This document shows positions 35,227 to 44,000 of a DNA stretch of 64,000 nucleotides, in pieces (within the stretch, counting starts at the first letter, position 1; every line of letters begins with the position of its first letter). A program made the position numbers and the translations under genes. The notes below the pieces were generated by a model. The model worked only from the letters and a program-made list of their open reading frames with translations. It made no database searches and was not told the DNA's origin. Where the stretch lies: contig CP075895.1 of assembly GCA_018604165.1 (NCBI GenBank), positions 2,847,001-2,911,000 on the forward strand, read 5' to 3'. The DNA comes from Chitinophagaceae bacterium LGM1 (GTDB taxonomy: Bacteria > Bacteroidota > Bacteroidia > Chitinophagales > Chitinophagaceae).

Positions 35227-38046
35227 TCAGATTTTTTTCGTTTTTATCTGCCAGTTGAGCCCAATCTGCCCGTTCCATAATCGCTGACGCAGGGCTATTT
35301 CAGTAGCTTTCAGCATACTATATCTGGCCTGAATGAATATTTTAGTTGATATACGCTTGACGGCATAAGATGTACCTGCACTAATACTGTAACGTTGTAT
35401 CCCGTAAGCTGCGACGGACACGTCCTGACCGGCGTTTATCGTATGAACAGGGCTTAATGTCATGTTCATGGATATACCCACCATATAAGCCTGTGTATAA
35501 TACAAATCGTCTGTTAAGGAAAACATGGGTTGCTTGATCCATCCGAGGCTACCTGATAATGTATACTTCAAGGTTGTATACATATACATCGTCTGTACAC
35601 TCTCACTGAGATATTGCATGGTGTCGACACTGCTGTTATTTCGGTTGTAACTTACCATGAATCGGTGTTGTGTTGCACCTCTTTTTATTTGGTAACTGCT
35701 TCTTGCAAGCCATACTTCCCCGGTAAGCGGTCTTTGCTGTGTTGTAAGGGTATCATCGTATCTTCTGAATGTTGTAAATGGCTTATAAGAAAGATACAAA
35801 GACGGGTACTGTTTCCAGCGTGTCTGTGCATCGAATCCCCAACGAACGCTATAGGCTGTATTGGCGAAATTCTGCTGCTGTATATAGTTCAACTGCACAC
35901 CTGCCGTCAGCATTGATTTTAGCAACATCTTCTTTCCGGTAAGTGCATAACGTTCAATAGCTGCCCGCATATAGGGCATGGCATTATTTTCAAAGTTACG
36001 TCCAACATGCTCCCATTCGCCTGTAAGGTTCGCAGCTATTCGGGGCATATCATATCGAAGCGATGTTTTAATGGCAGCATGATCCATGCTCAATGCATCT
36101 TTGCGCGTTGATGGTTTATACGACAATGCAGCTTCTGTCTCAAGGGTCAGAAATTGAGCCACTGCGCCCTCATGACTGAAAGAAAAAATATGTACCGGTT
36201 GGTTGAAAACAGGTAAGGCTATATCTGTCTTCTTAAACCTGCTATCTTCCAGTATCTGCCGCGTGGGTGTATACGTGTAATAAATAATGCCAATCTTTTG
36301 TTTGTGTACGCGCTTGAAATCCACACGCGCCATATAAGTATTATATCTGTCTACCTGTCCTGCTCTGGAAATATATTCAGTTTTACCGGCACTCAGACTG
36401 ACAGTTCCCATGCCAAGATTATACCCTACAGTGCCGCCTTTGAGTGCTTGCCCTGACATGGTATAACGTGACTCATAACTGTTTAATATGCCAATATCCA
36501 AACGCGTAAGCCCAGCCAGCAACCTGGAATTAGACGACTCAGGCAAAATATGCCGTGCTGCATTTGCCAACTGCATACTACTTGCCTGCGGGTCATCAGC
36601 TACATTGCTTACTTTACTGTAAGACATTTTATTTTCAAAATAATCTTGCTCATTGTATTGTGCCAGTTTACGCTGATAAATCGTTGCTTGTTTTTCGAGT
36701 TCCTCCACCTGCCGGTATTGCTTAAGTATATCTTCCCGTTTTGCACGAAGTGCTTCTGTGCTACTATCTGAACCGCTTGCCGTTTGTCCGTCCGTTTTTC
36801 CAAACTTTGTAAGTTGTTCCGGCGTCAAACCATATTGCCTGCGTACAGCATCCAAAACAATGGCTTTTTCACTTTGTATTTTTGACAACGCAGCCTGTCC
36901 TATATATTTAGCACTACCTGATTTTGACTGTACCTGTTCGTAACTGCTTTTATAACCCGAAACCGTTTGTTCCAGTTTCTTCTTTTGCTTTTCCGCATCA
37001 TAGCGGATACGGAAATAGCCAGCTTTGGCTTGCCTGTTTTTGTCTTGTGTAGTGTAATACCCTTCTATCGTTACCGGTATCTTCAGTATTTCCGTATTGA
37101 TACTTCCGCGATATTCACTGTAATTGTTATCCTGAGCCGAAGCCGGTTCCTGCCCATTACTGAAATTACCCACCATTTCCAGATTCGCTTCCGTTTCTGT
37201 TTCTTTACGCTGTCCGGCTTTCATTCTGCGGAACTGGGAACTTACAGAGCCACTACTACTTACGTCTGTTTGCATAAAAGATGCAGGGTTGCTTTGTAAT
37301 AATTCACTTTCCTGCAACACATTTGCCTGCATTAGTTTTTTCTCTTGCTGTTCATAATAACCCATGAACCAACCCTGGTAATACAAGGCATTGTAAATCC
37401 TGTTGTCTTTTTTGATAATTGAACTGGTGACACCTGATAAGCGTGACGCCCGTTTATTAGTCATACCAGCCGCGTCACGAATTTTTTTATTATCGAATCG
37501 TACAGGGGATATATTTTTTGCCTGTCTAACCAGCTTCTCAGATTTTTTATCGGCTGTTAATGGGCTGTTCAGGTTCTGCTTTAATGCTGAATAAGGCGGC
37601 AACACACTATCAACACTATGAAAATACCTGTCCTTATATAATAGGTGTGTTTTATCTTGTATTGTTATTACAGTGGCATAATCACCGGAAGGTAATTGAT
37701 TAAACTTTTTTACAGCTTCCAGAAATGAGTAATCAACTATATATACAACAGCATTTCTTTCGAGGTTCAGCAATAGACGATGGATACCTTTTTTAAGTGC
37801 TATATTATCGAACGCAATATCATATATGCAAATACTGTCTTTCCCCCTATATTGATAGCATTGCAGTCGAATGACCGTCTGTAGTGTTTTTTGAACGGAA
37901 TAACTGAGGGGCTGTAATAAATACTTATTTTCTGTGAGTAACGGGTCAAGTGAAAAACGTACTGTACTATCCAGCTTTTGCGCCGAACACAAGTTACTTA
38001 CAAGCGTAAGTACAAACAACATACAAAAAGCCCTTACAGCCTTCAT
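35227..38046 (-). CDS. Outer-membrane beta-barrel protein, first gene of the RHS operon
   Basis: This 939-residue protein has a signal peptide (MKAVRAFCMLFVLTLVSNLC, then SA). The N-terminal ~330 residues are a mixed periplasmic region. A charged helical/coiled-coil segment lies at about 350-480 (YDAEKQKKKLEQTV, LRAKREDILKQYRQVEELEK). The C-terminal ~450 residues show alternating-residue beta strands with aromatic ends, as in a transmembrane barrel of 16 or more strands, finishing in IGLNWQIKTKKI. It is the promoter-proximal gene of the operon that continues to the giant RHS proteins, so it is the natural candidate for the outer-membrane export pore. I do not recognise a named secretion family. 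Confidence 0.7.
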   Translation of the reverse strand: MKAVRAFCMLFVLTLVSNLCSAQKLDSTVRFSLDPLLTENKYLLQPLSYSVQKTLQTVIRLQCYQYRGKDSICIYDIAFDNIALKKGIHRLLLNLERNAVVYIVDYSFLEAVKKFNQLPSGDYATVITIQDKTHLLYKDRYFHSVDSVLPPYSALKQNLNSPLTADKKSEKLVRQAKNISPVRFDNKKIRDAAGMTNKRASRLSGVTSSIIKKDNRIYNALYYQGWFMGYYEQQEKKLMQANVLQESELLQSNPASFMQTDVSSSGSVSSQFRRMKAGQRKETETEANLEMVGNFSNGQEPASAQDNNYSEYRGSINTEILKIPVTIEGYYTTQDKNRQAKAGYFRIRYDAEKQKKKLEQTVSGYKSSYEQVQSKSGSAKYIGQAALSKIQSEKAIVLDAVRRQYGLTPEQLTKFGKTDGQTASGSDSSTEALRAKREDILKQYRQVEELEKQATIYQRKLAQYNEQDYFENKMSYSKVSNVADDPQASSMQLANAARHILPESSNSRLLAGLTRLDIGILNSYESRYTMSGQALKGGTVGYNLGMGTVSLSAGKTEYISRAGQVDRYNTYMARVDFKRVHKQKIGIIYYTYTPTRQILEDSRFKKTDIALPVFNQPVHIFSFSHEGAVAQFLTLETEAALSYKPSTRKDALSMDHAAIKTSLRYDMPRIAANLTGEWEHVGRNFENNAMPYMRAAIERYALTGKKMLLKSMLTAGVQLNYIQQQNFANTAYSVRWGFDAQTRWKQYPSLYLSYKPFTTFRRYDDTLTTQQRPLTGEVWLARSSYQIKRGATQHRFMVSYNRNNSSVDTMQYLSESVQTMYMYTTLKYTLSGSLGWIKQPMFSLTDDLYYTQAYMVGISMNMTLSPVHTINAGQDVSVAAYGIQRYSISAGTSYAVKRISTKIFIQARYSMLKATEIALRQRLWNGQIGLNWQIKTKKI

Positions 38047-38170
38047 TGGCTAACAGTTATTAGAACGCAATAAATAATTACGTCACTACCAATTCTAATA
38101 ATAAAGTGTTGTTATAAATGAGGTGATACTCACTTTATGAACTACAGTTTATTGTGATACAGGTTAACGG

Positions 38171-38247
38171 TTTGTTTGTAGTATGTTTGTTTGTACCTAA
38201 AGGATATTACAAATAGAACTATTGTTTTTCTTTTTTACAATATCCTT
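38171..38247 (-). promoter_or_regulatory. Repeats upstream of the RHS operon
   Basis: The 350-bp gap at 38047-38396 holds a 10-bp direct repeat TTTGTTTGTA at 38171-38180 and 38186-38195 (15-bp period). It also holds a 9-bp inverted repeat AAGGATATT (38200-38208) with AATATCCTT (38239-38247). They lie 125-200 bp upstream of the RHS operon start and could be operator sites or part of a leader structure. No coding gene is seen in the gap. Confidence 0.4.
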
Positions 38248-38396
38248 AACAATAATTTTCGGATATATTTTATGACAATTTGAAACATGCGTTTCATTTT
38301 TTTGACAAGTATAAACTATTGGTTAAAACACTATGATGTTTGCAAAACAATATTTTACGCGCATTCATATCAACTAAGCTATTGCAGCACCTCTGT

Positions 38397-38615
38397 TTAT
38401 CGCTGGTTTCTCATTGTCACACGGATACCGTCATCTTTATTAATATCCCTGACACCTTTTTCATACAACCATCGTTTGAAACCATCTGCATCATCAGCTA
38501 TAAAATGAACAATCTGTCCGTTTTTCAGTGATACGATAAACGTATCAATACTGAATAAAAATGCTGACAGTTCAGATGCCTGGTATGGAAATGTGGGGTA
38601 ATGATTTGTTTTCAT
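38397..38615 (-). CDS. Small conserved-looking protein divergent from XRE gene
   Basis: This is a 72-residue protein. The central part (DTFIVSLKNGQIVHFIADDADGFKRWLYEKGVRDI) has the look of small Bacteroidota proteins that sit beside XRE regulators in mobile elements: two short beta strands with a polar turn, then a helix. It is transcribed divergently from the XRE gene, sharing a 144-bp region that contains a CTTGTA/TACAAG operator. No enzymatic motif is present. It could be a partner or antagonist of the XRE protein, by position only. Confidence 0.6.
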   Translation of the reverse strand: MKTNHYPTFPYQASELSAFLFSIDTFIVSLKNGQIVHFIADDADGFKRWLYEKGVRDINKDDGIRVTMRNQR

Positions 38616-38681
38616 GATAATATACTTCGGTTTGCTGTATGCGAAGTAATATATTATTACCTACAGCCGCTATAATAAACG

Positions 38682-38708
38682 CTTGTATCTTACAAGCAAC
38701 AGCTTGTA
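38682..38708. promoter_or_regulatory. Operator between XRE gene and divergent small gene
   Basis: There is a perfect inverted repeat CTTGTA-TCT-TACAAG at 38682-38696 and a third half-site CTTGTA at 38703-38708, giving half-sites spaced 9 and 12 bp. It lies 50-80 bp before the XRE start codon, a typical place for autoregulation. Confidence 0.6.
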
Positions 38709-38759
38709 TTTTACCATTTACCATAAATTTGTACCTTACTCTGCATTAAATGTCAATCC

Positions 38760-39116
38760 ATGCAACATATCGGGAGAAATATCAGCAGGCTTAGAAATTT
38801 TAAAGGGATTAAACAGTTAGACATGGCTCAACGTCTGCATATGACACAACAGAATTACTCCCTGATTGAAAACGCTGAAACAATCGACGATGACATGTTA
38901 AGCCTGATCGCAGGTATCCTTGATTTCCCGGAAGACCTCATCAGGGAATTAGATACCGCAGGGTCTCAAAGTATTTTTAATTCCGGCAGTATAACAGAAA
39001 GTGTATTCTACCAGAACAACCCTGTTGATAAAATCATAGAACTGTATGAACGGTTGCTTGAAGTGGAACGAAAACATAATGAACAGCTAGTACAGTTATT
39101 ACAATCGAAAAAATAA
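38760..39116 (+). CDS. XRE-family regulator
   Basis: This 118-residue protein has an HTH at about residues 5-60 (ISRLRNFKGIKQLDMAQRLHMTQQNYSLIENAE). A C-terminal helix reads DKIIELYERLLEVERKHNEQ. The domain layout, with a short HTH and a C-terminal dimerisation helix, is common for regulators in Bacteroidota mobile elements. It is convergent with the long minus-strand operon, sharing a 13-bp-stem terminator. It is the only plus-strand gene between 15.7 and 62.6 kb and probably controls itself and the divergent small gene through the operator just upstream. Confidence 0.85.
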   Translation: MQHIGRNISRLRNFKGIKQLDMAQRLHMTQQNYSLIENAETIDDDMLSLIAGILDFPEDLIRELDTAGSQSIFNSGSITESVFYQNNPVDKIIELYERLLEVERKHNEQLVQLLQSKK

Positions 39117-39129
39117 TACTGATACATAC

Positions 39130-39160
39130 AACGGGGATAAACATTTTGTTTATCCCCGTT
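39130..39160. terminator. Bidirectional terminator between convergent genes
   Basis: A 13-bp perfect stem AACGGGGATAAAC/GTTTATCCCCGTT (39130-39142 and 39148-39160) closes an ATTTT loop. It lies between the ends of the XRE gene and the 22-kb minus-strand operon. T-runs beside the stem are weak, but the position between convergent stops is typical. Confidence 0.75.
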
Positions 39161-39175
39161 ATGCTTATATCAATA

Positions 39176-41002
39176 TCATAGCTTTGTTTGTAAAGATGTA
39201 ATATTCATTTCCCCCGGCGGCGCAAATCTGCCTTGTGCATAGGCAACGCCATCCTCGACCCGTATCAGTACATCCACATCATGTGCATAGGTTTGCCCAC
39301 CCCTGAACTTTCCGTCCTTTGTCGCATGAAATATACCTATCACAGAAGTGGGTTTACTTGATTTTATCAGTTGTTTGAATGCCTGCTCATCCAGGCCGGC
39401 ATCACTGACACTATCAATAAACAAATACTGATAGGACTTGATGTACGGCGGCAACTTATCCGCAAAGTCCAGCCCTGGCACATCCGCATGATTGCGCACT
39501 ACTTTATCTTTTAATGTAAGCCCATGTCCTTCTTCAAAAGCACAATACAAGACCTTTCCATGATTTGTTAGCTCTTTTGCCAGGTCAATAGCAACCGTAG
39601 ATTTACCCTGTTTGGGTTTACCGTATATCATTGCCGAGAAGCCCGGTTCAGGGTCTCCGAGCAGTTGCTTGTATTTACCTTTCAGCCCCATTGTCCTGAA
39701 CTGCTTACTGACCAGTTCCTTAGCAGATATAATACGTACATCTGCTGCGACCGCAGTATTCATACCAACTTCATCTGTTCCATTCAGGCTGTTTTTAGCA
39801 ATAGTATTCTTATGCGGCTGCCGACCGGCTTTTTTCAGACGCATATCCATCAATTCTGTTTCCATATCATAGGGTGATGTCCCAGCTAATGCTTTTCCGC
39901 GGGCAACCCTTGCCGGGTTGCGCAACAGACTCATAGTAAGTAAGCCGGTATGCACCAGTTTATGTGCGATGGCTTTACAAAGGCTCGGTGCTACCGTATC
40001 GCCAAATGCCCTGTCGAACTCATCATCACCGAGGTTTTTCACTTTCTCTTCCATCAGTTTGTAAATAACAGCGTTTTGCGCTTTGTTAAATCCATCCAAT
40101 CCTTCGTCACAAGCACATCCGAACACAGACAATTCTCCTATGCCACTCAAGCTATAGCTATTTACATCCACCTTATCATTTTCTTTGTTGAGGTAAGCAG
40201 TTAAAGCCGTCTTGGCATTGCGTAGTTCTTTAACATAACGGTCACCTTTCAGCCGACCTTCAGCTTCAGCTTTTTCAATACGGTGCAATAGTTTTTCCGC
40301 CCTTTCCTGCATACCCTCTTTCCCTGATATGTTGATATATTCTATCAGGATACCTACACTTATTGAACGTTCCACGCTATGAGCTATCTCATCATATACC
40401 CGTAAGCGGGCATCAGGTATCATCAGGTGAAGGCTGCCCGTTTCCGCAGCTTTATCCACTGCCACACGTATGCCGGCATTCATGGCAGCTATCTCTGTCT
40501 GGTATGGCGACCCCTTCATCACTTTTCTTTCTACAATAGCCTTGTTGAATGCGCGCCATATTGCCAGCAACTGCTCATAGGTTTTCTCTTTGTCATGCAG
40601 GCTTAGGTATTTTTTTGCCAACGCAATATCAGAAGGTATATGTGCCACCTGAACCGCTTTATGCTTTGCTACGGATTTTTTCTCAGGTTGAGGCTTTGGG
40701 GCTTTTTTTACCACTTTTGCAGCGGTTTGTTGTGCAGGTTTTGATGGTTTCTTAGACTGCTTATCCGGTGGTGCTTTCTTAACAGTTATTTTTTTCTGTT
40801 TGCTTTCTCTGCTGTTCAGATTTTGCAAGAACAAATCGAACGTCTCGCGTATCTCAGGGCTTTTGTTCAGGCTCTGCGGTTCTTTTCCATTCTTTGTCAC
40901 CTTATTGATAAACCGGTAAGTAGCTTCAAAATCCGCATCTGAACGGATAATATCCATATAATGATTAATCTGCTGAAAATAGTTGGTACTGTTTAATTTC
41001 AT
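39176..41002 (-). CDS. RecA/RadA-like ATPase with basic N-terminal linker
   Basis: The C-terminal ~180 residues of this 608-residue protein form a RecA-fold ATPase: Walker A IYGKPKQGKSTVA at about 459-471, a Walker B-like strand YLFIDSVSDA at about 523-532, then VIGIFHATKDGKFRGGQ. The N-terminal region contains a Lys/Pro-rich disordered tract (~70-115: KKAPPDKQSKKPSKPAQQ), resembling DNA-binding tails. The middle is helical and not recognised. It is the last gene of the long operon, after the 2159-aa polyvalent protein. It may act in DNA replication/recombination or, less likely, in genome packaging. It is not an FtsK/HerA or terminase ATPase by motif. Confidence 0.75.
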   Translation of the reverse strand: MKLNSTNYFQQINHYMDIIRSDADFEATYRFINKVTKNGKEPQSLNKSPEIRETFDLFLQNLNSRESKQKKITVKKAPPDKQSKKPSKPAQQTAAKVVKKAPKPQPEKKSVAKHKAVQVAHIPSDIALAKKYLSLHDKEKTYEQLLAIWRAFNKAIVERKVMKGSPYQTEIAAMNAGIRVAVDKAAETGSLHLMIPDARLRVYDEIAHSVERSISVGILIEYINISGKEGMQERAEKLLHRIEKAEAEGRLKGDRYVKELRNAKTALTAYLNKENDKVDVNSYSLSGIGELSVFGCACDEGLDGFNKAQNAVIYKLMEEKVKNLGDDEFDRAFGDTVAPSLCKAIAHKLVHTGLLTMSLLRNPARVARGKALAGTSPYDMETELMDMRLKKAGRQPHKNTIAKNSLNGTDEVGMNTAVAADVRIISAKELVSKQFRTMGLKGKYKQLLGDPEPGFSAMIYGKPKQGKSTVAIDLAKELTNHGKVLYCAFEEGHGLTLKDKVVRNHADVPGLDFADKLPPYIKSYQYLFIDSVSDAGLDEQAFKQLIKSSKPTSVIGIFHATKDGKFRGGQTYAHDVDVLIRVEDGVAYAQGRFAPPGEMNITSLQTKL

Positions 41003-41022
41003 ATCTGAACTGTTTTGTTGCT

Positions 41023-44000
41023 TTATGCTGTTAATCTTAATTTAAGACGTAGTGTGAGTTTGAGAGCCTCTGCTTCCAGTTGGAGTAATTCCAAGTCTTC
41101 ATCAGGAAGCTCCTTTTCATCTCCCGGTGGCCGTATGGGTTTTCGGTTACGGTATGCGGTTGTTTGTTTTTCCATCTGGTTGAATTGATAGCGGCTGACC
41201 ATCACGGAACAAGTATGTCTGTCTTGAATAATCCGGACAAAATCTTCAATGGCATGTAATGGTAGTTGTGCTACCATCCTGTCTGCCACCCGGTTGAAAT
41301 TATTACCCTCCACCAATACCAGTAAATCCTTATCGAGATAAATATCGCCGGCTACTTTGCGTGACATAGGCACGATGATTTTGTAATTATCTGGTTGCCG
41401 GACAAAACCTATACCGGTAGTCGTTACAATGGAATGCCCGGTAGTTATTGATTTGATAAGTGACAAGGCTTTGATAACCGGTATGCTGACCTTATCTTGA
41501 ACTTGCTCATCCATTATCCAGTTATCCGGCAGCAGAATACCTTTTTCTATCTTCCCGTCAATGGTCGTATAATTTACGAGCTTACCTCTGAAATCGCTGA
41601 ATGCTTGCAGAAGATTGCCGGTTACAATATGGCGCGTCTTTCTGTCTGCATTGTTTTGCTGAATATACGTCCCCCAGTTTTGCAGTATCTGTTCCTGCGT
41701 CAGCTTCGGTAATTCAGCACTGGCACCTATAATCTTGTCAATATCATCAAAGGACGCCGGCATGGCAAAGTATTTATTGCTGTTGGCGAGTGCAAAGCGC
41801 AACTTGATTTTAGATGGCAGGAAAGGATTTTTACGTTTCCAGTCAATGACAAAGCCTAAAAATACAGTCGGCACATATTCCGAATAACCGCTGCCATTAT
41901 TAACAGGGAAGCTCAGGTTGCGCCCGATATAAAAAAATCGGAACAGTTTTTCTAAGTAAAATTTTCTGGCAGTTGCTTTTTCATGCAGTTGCTTCAGTGC
42001 TTTCACATGTGCTTCTTCCAATTGCTGTGTCCTGTCATGGTAATAAGCTGTACGTTCGACATCCGTTTTAAGCCGCTGAAACTTCTTTTCTAAAGGGATG
42101 CGTTTATGCAGTTCACTATAACGTTCAGACAATTCTTTTTCTTCAATATCAGCCGCCATAGCTGTTTCCTCATTATAGTCACGGATAATATCCTGTCGGA
42201 TCTTATCGGCATCTTCACCCTGCAATGCTTCTTTGAGCAGGTTATCCAGTTCAGTTGCAGTAAAAGGTTTGCGTAGCACATTCGCCTGTACAGTTTCCAA
42301 TATGCTGTCCTCACTGAATACACTACCTGAACCGCTGCCCATTTTCACAATTTTACTATTGACCGTTTCCGCCTCAAGGTTCATCGCTTCCATTTCCAGG
42401 TCGTATTCCCCGATTTGTTGCATATAGGCTACATAGTCATTATATCGTTCTGTTATCTCTGCATAAAACTCCTGCTGCATTTTTACAGACAATACCGCCA
42501 CACGCCCGCTTACTTTATGCGCAGCATTCTCCAGCAATTGTGTTTCGCCCCCGTCACTGTCGGTGGTATTTTTTAAGCGCAATGGGTCGTCCAGCATCCT
42601 GTTGACAGCGGGGTTTTCGAGCAGGTATTCTTTGACAACGCGGTCGCCATATTTATTTAAAAAATCAGGTACGTCCAATATTTTCGAGGACTGCTTCTGG
42701 TTAGAAGCCGTGTTGGCATCCAGTGATTTTAACTTTTTCTGGAGCATCATCATCAGGCGCAGTTCTGCCGGTATGGCAGAAGTCATATAATCATATATCG
42801 GCTTGAGCAATTGTCCTGTGCGGTTGATACGGCCACGCTTCTGCACCTCTGTATTAATATCGAGTTCTGCCTGCAAGACAATCATGACCCGCTGCCTTAC
42901 CATATCCCTGGTCACTTTAGAGGTGGCAATCGCATGTGCTGACGCACCCGTACTGCCGCTCTGGTTAATCAGTAACACATCTACTTCATTATTATTGAAC
43001 TCCCGGAAGGCATCATTGGTATTGAGTTTCTTACGCAAAGCCACCATCGCTTTATGCATAACGCTGCCTGCCTGTTTGCGTTTACCACTGCTGTTATCAG
43101 GGAGTATATCATATAAAGGGTTATCCGCTTCCAACCATTGCAATTCGTATTTTCGTCCCGTTACTTCTGCCACCGTATATCCGGCAGCTTTTATTTTCTG
43201 TATCACCACATCAATCGGAGAAATAGAAATGCCGGTCGCTATTTCTTCAATACGTTTTCGGATATCATTATAAACAGCCTGTGCTTCAGGAGGAAGTTCG
43301 GTAATCTCAAAAGCCTTGTATAAGGCACTTCCATTTACATCTTTTTCTGTATATCGCATCACACCATCCAACCCCCTACGTAAGACTTCCGAAAAATCAG
43401 GTACAATCACAGAGCCGTCGCTAACGGGCAGGCCTTTTTCATCCGTCATGTCTTCGAGAAAGCTACCCATAGTGGAAGAAAACGCAATGACAGGCTTCTT
43501 ACCTTCCTTGAGCCTTTCAATGGCTCGTTCTGCTACGGCAGTAGCTTTAATAGAGAACAACATCTGGTTGATAATATTAAATACCTTGCTGAAATAGGGT
43601 GTATTATCAACGCCTGCTTTACCCGTACCTTCCCGCATGTCCACTCCTTTGCCTTCCGCAACGGCTATCGTATCCAGTTCTTCTACGATGCTGTCAATAT
43701 AATCTTTCTGAAAGCTGATGATGTCTCGGATAATACCGGTAATATTATCGGCAATGGCAGCGTGTTCCTGTGCCTGCTCCTGTAAACTAATATAATTAAC
43801 TTCTACGCCTTCAAAGCTGCGTTCTCTTCGTATCATCTGTCCTTCAGCCACCAGTTGCGAGGACAATACTTCCTGTAAAGCTACTCCGCCGCGTTGTATG
43901 GCATCCACCAACTGGTCGCGGCTCATATTACAATCCGATATGGCTGTCTTGGCCGCATAAATGGGCATATTGTCAGGGCGTTTTGCAAACGTAGCGGACA

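Noticed and set aside
39176-41002. Viral packaging ATPase (FtsK/HerA or terminase)
   Set aside because: Walker motifs and the following strands are RecA/RadA-like, without the HerA/FtsK arginine-finger context or a terminase nuclease domain.
42803-43273. 156-codon plus-strand frame inside the polyvalent gene
   Set aside because: Antisense to conserved helicase motifs; serine/leucine-rich translation without structure or start signals.
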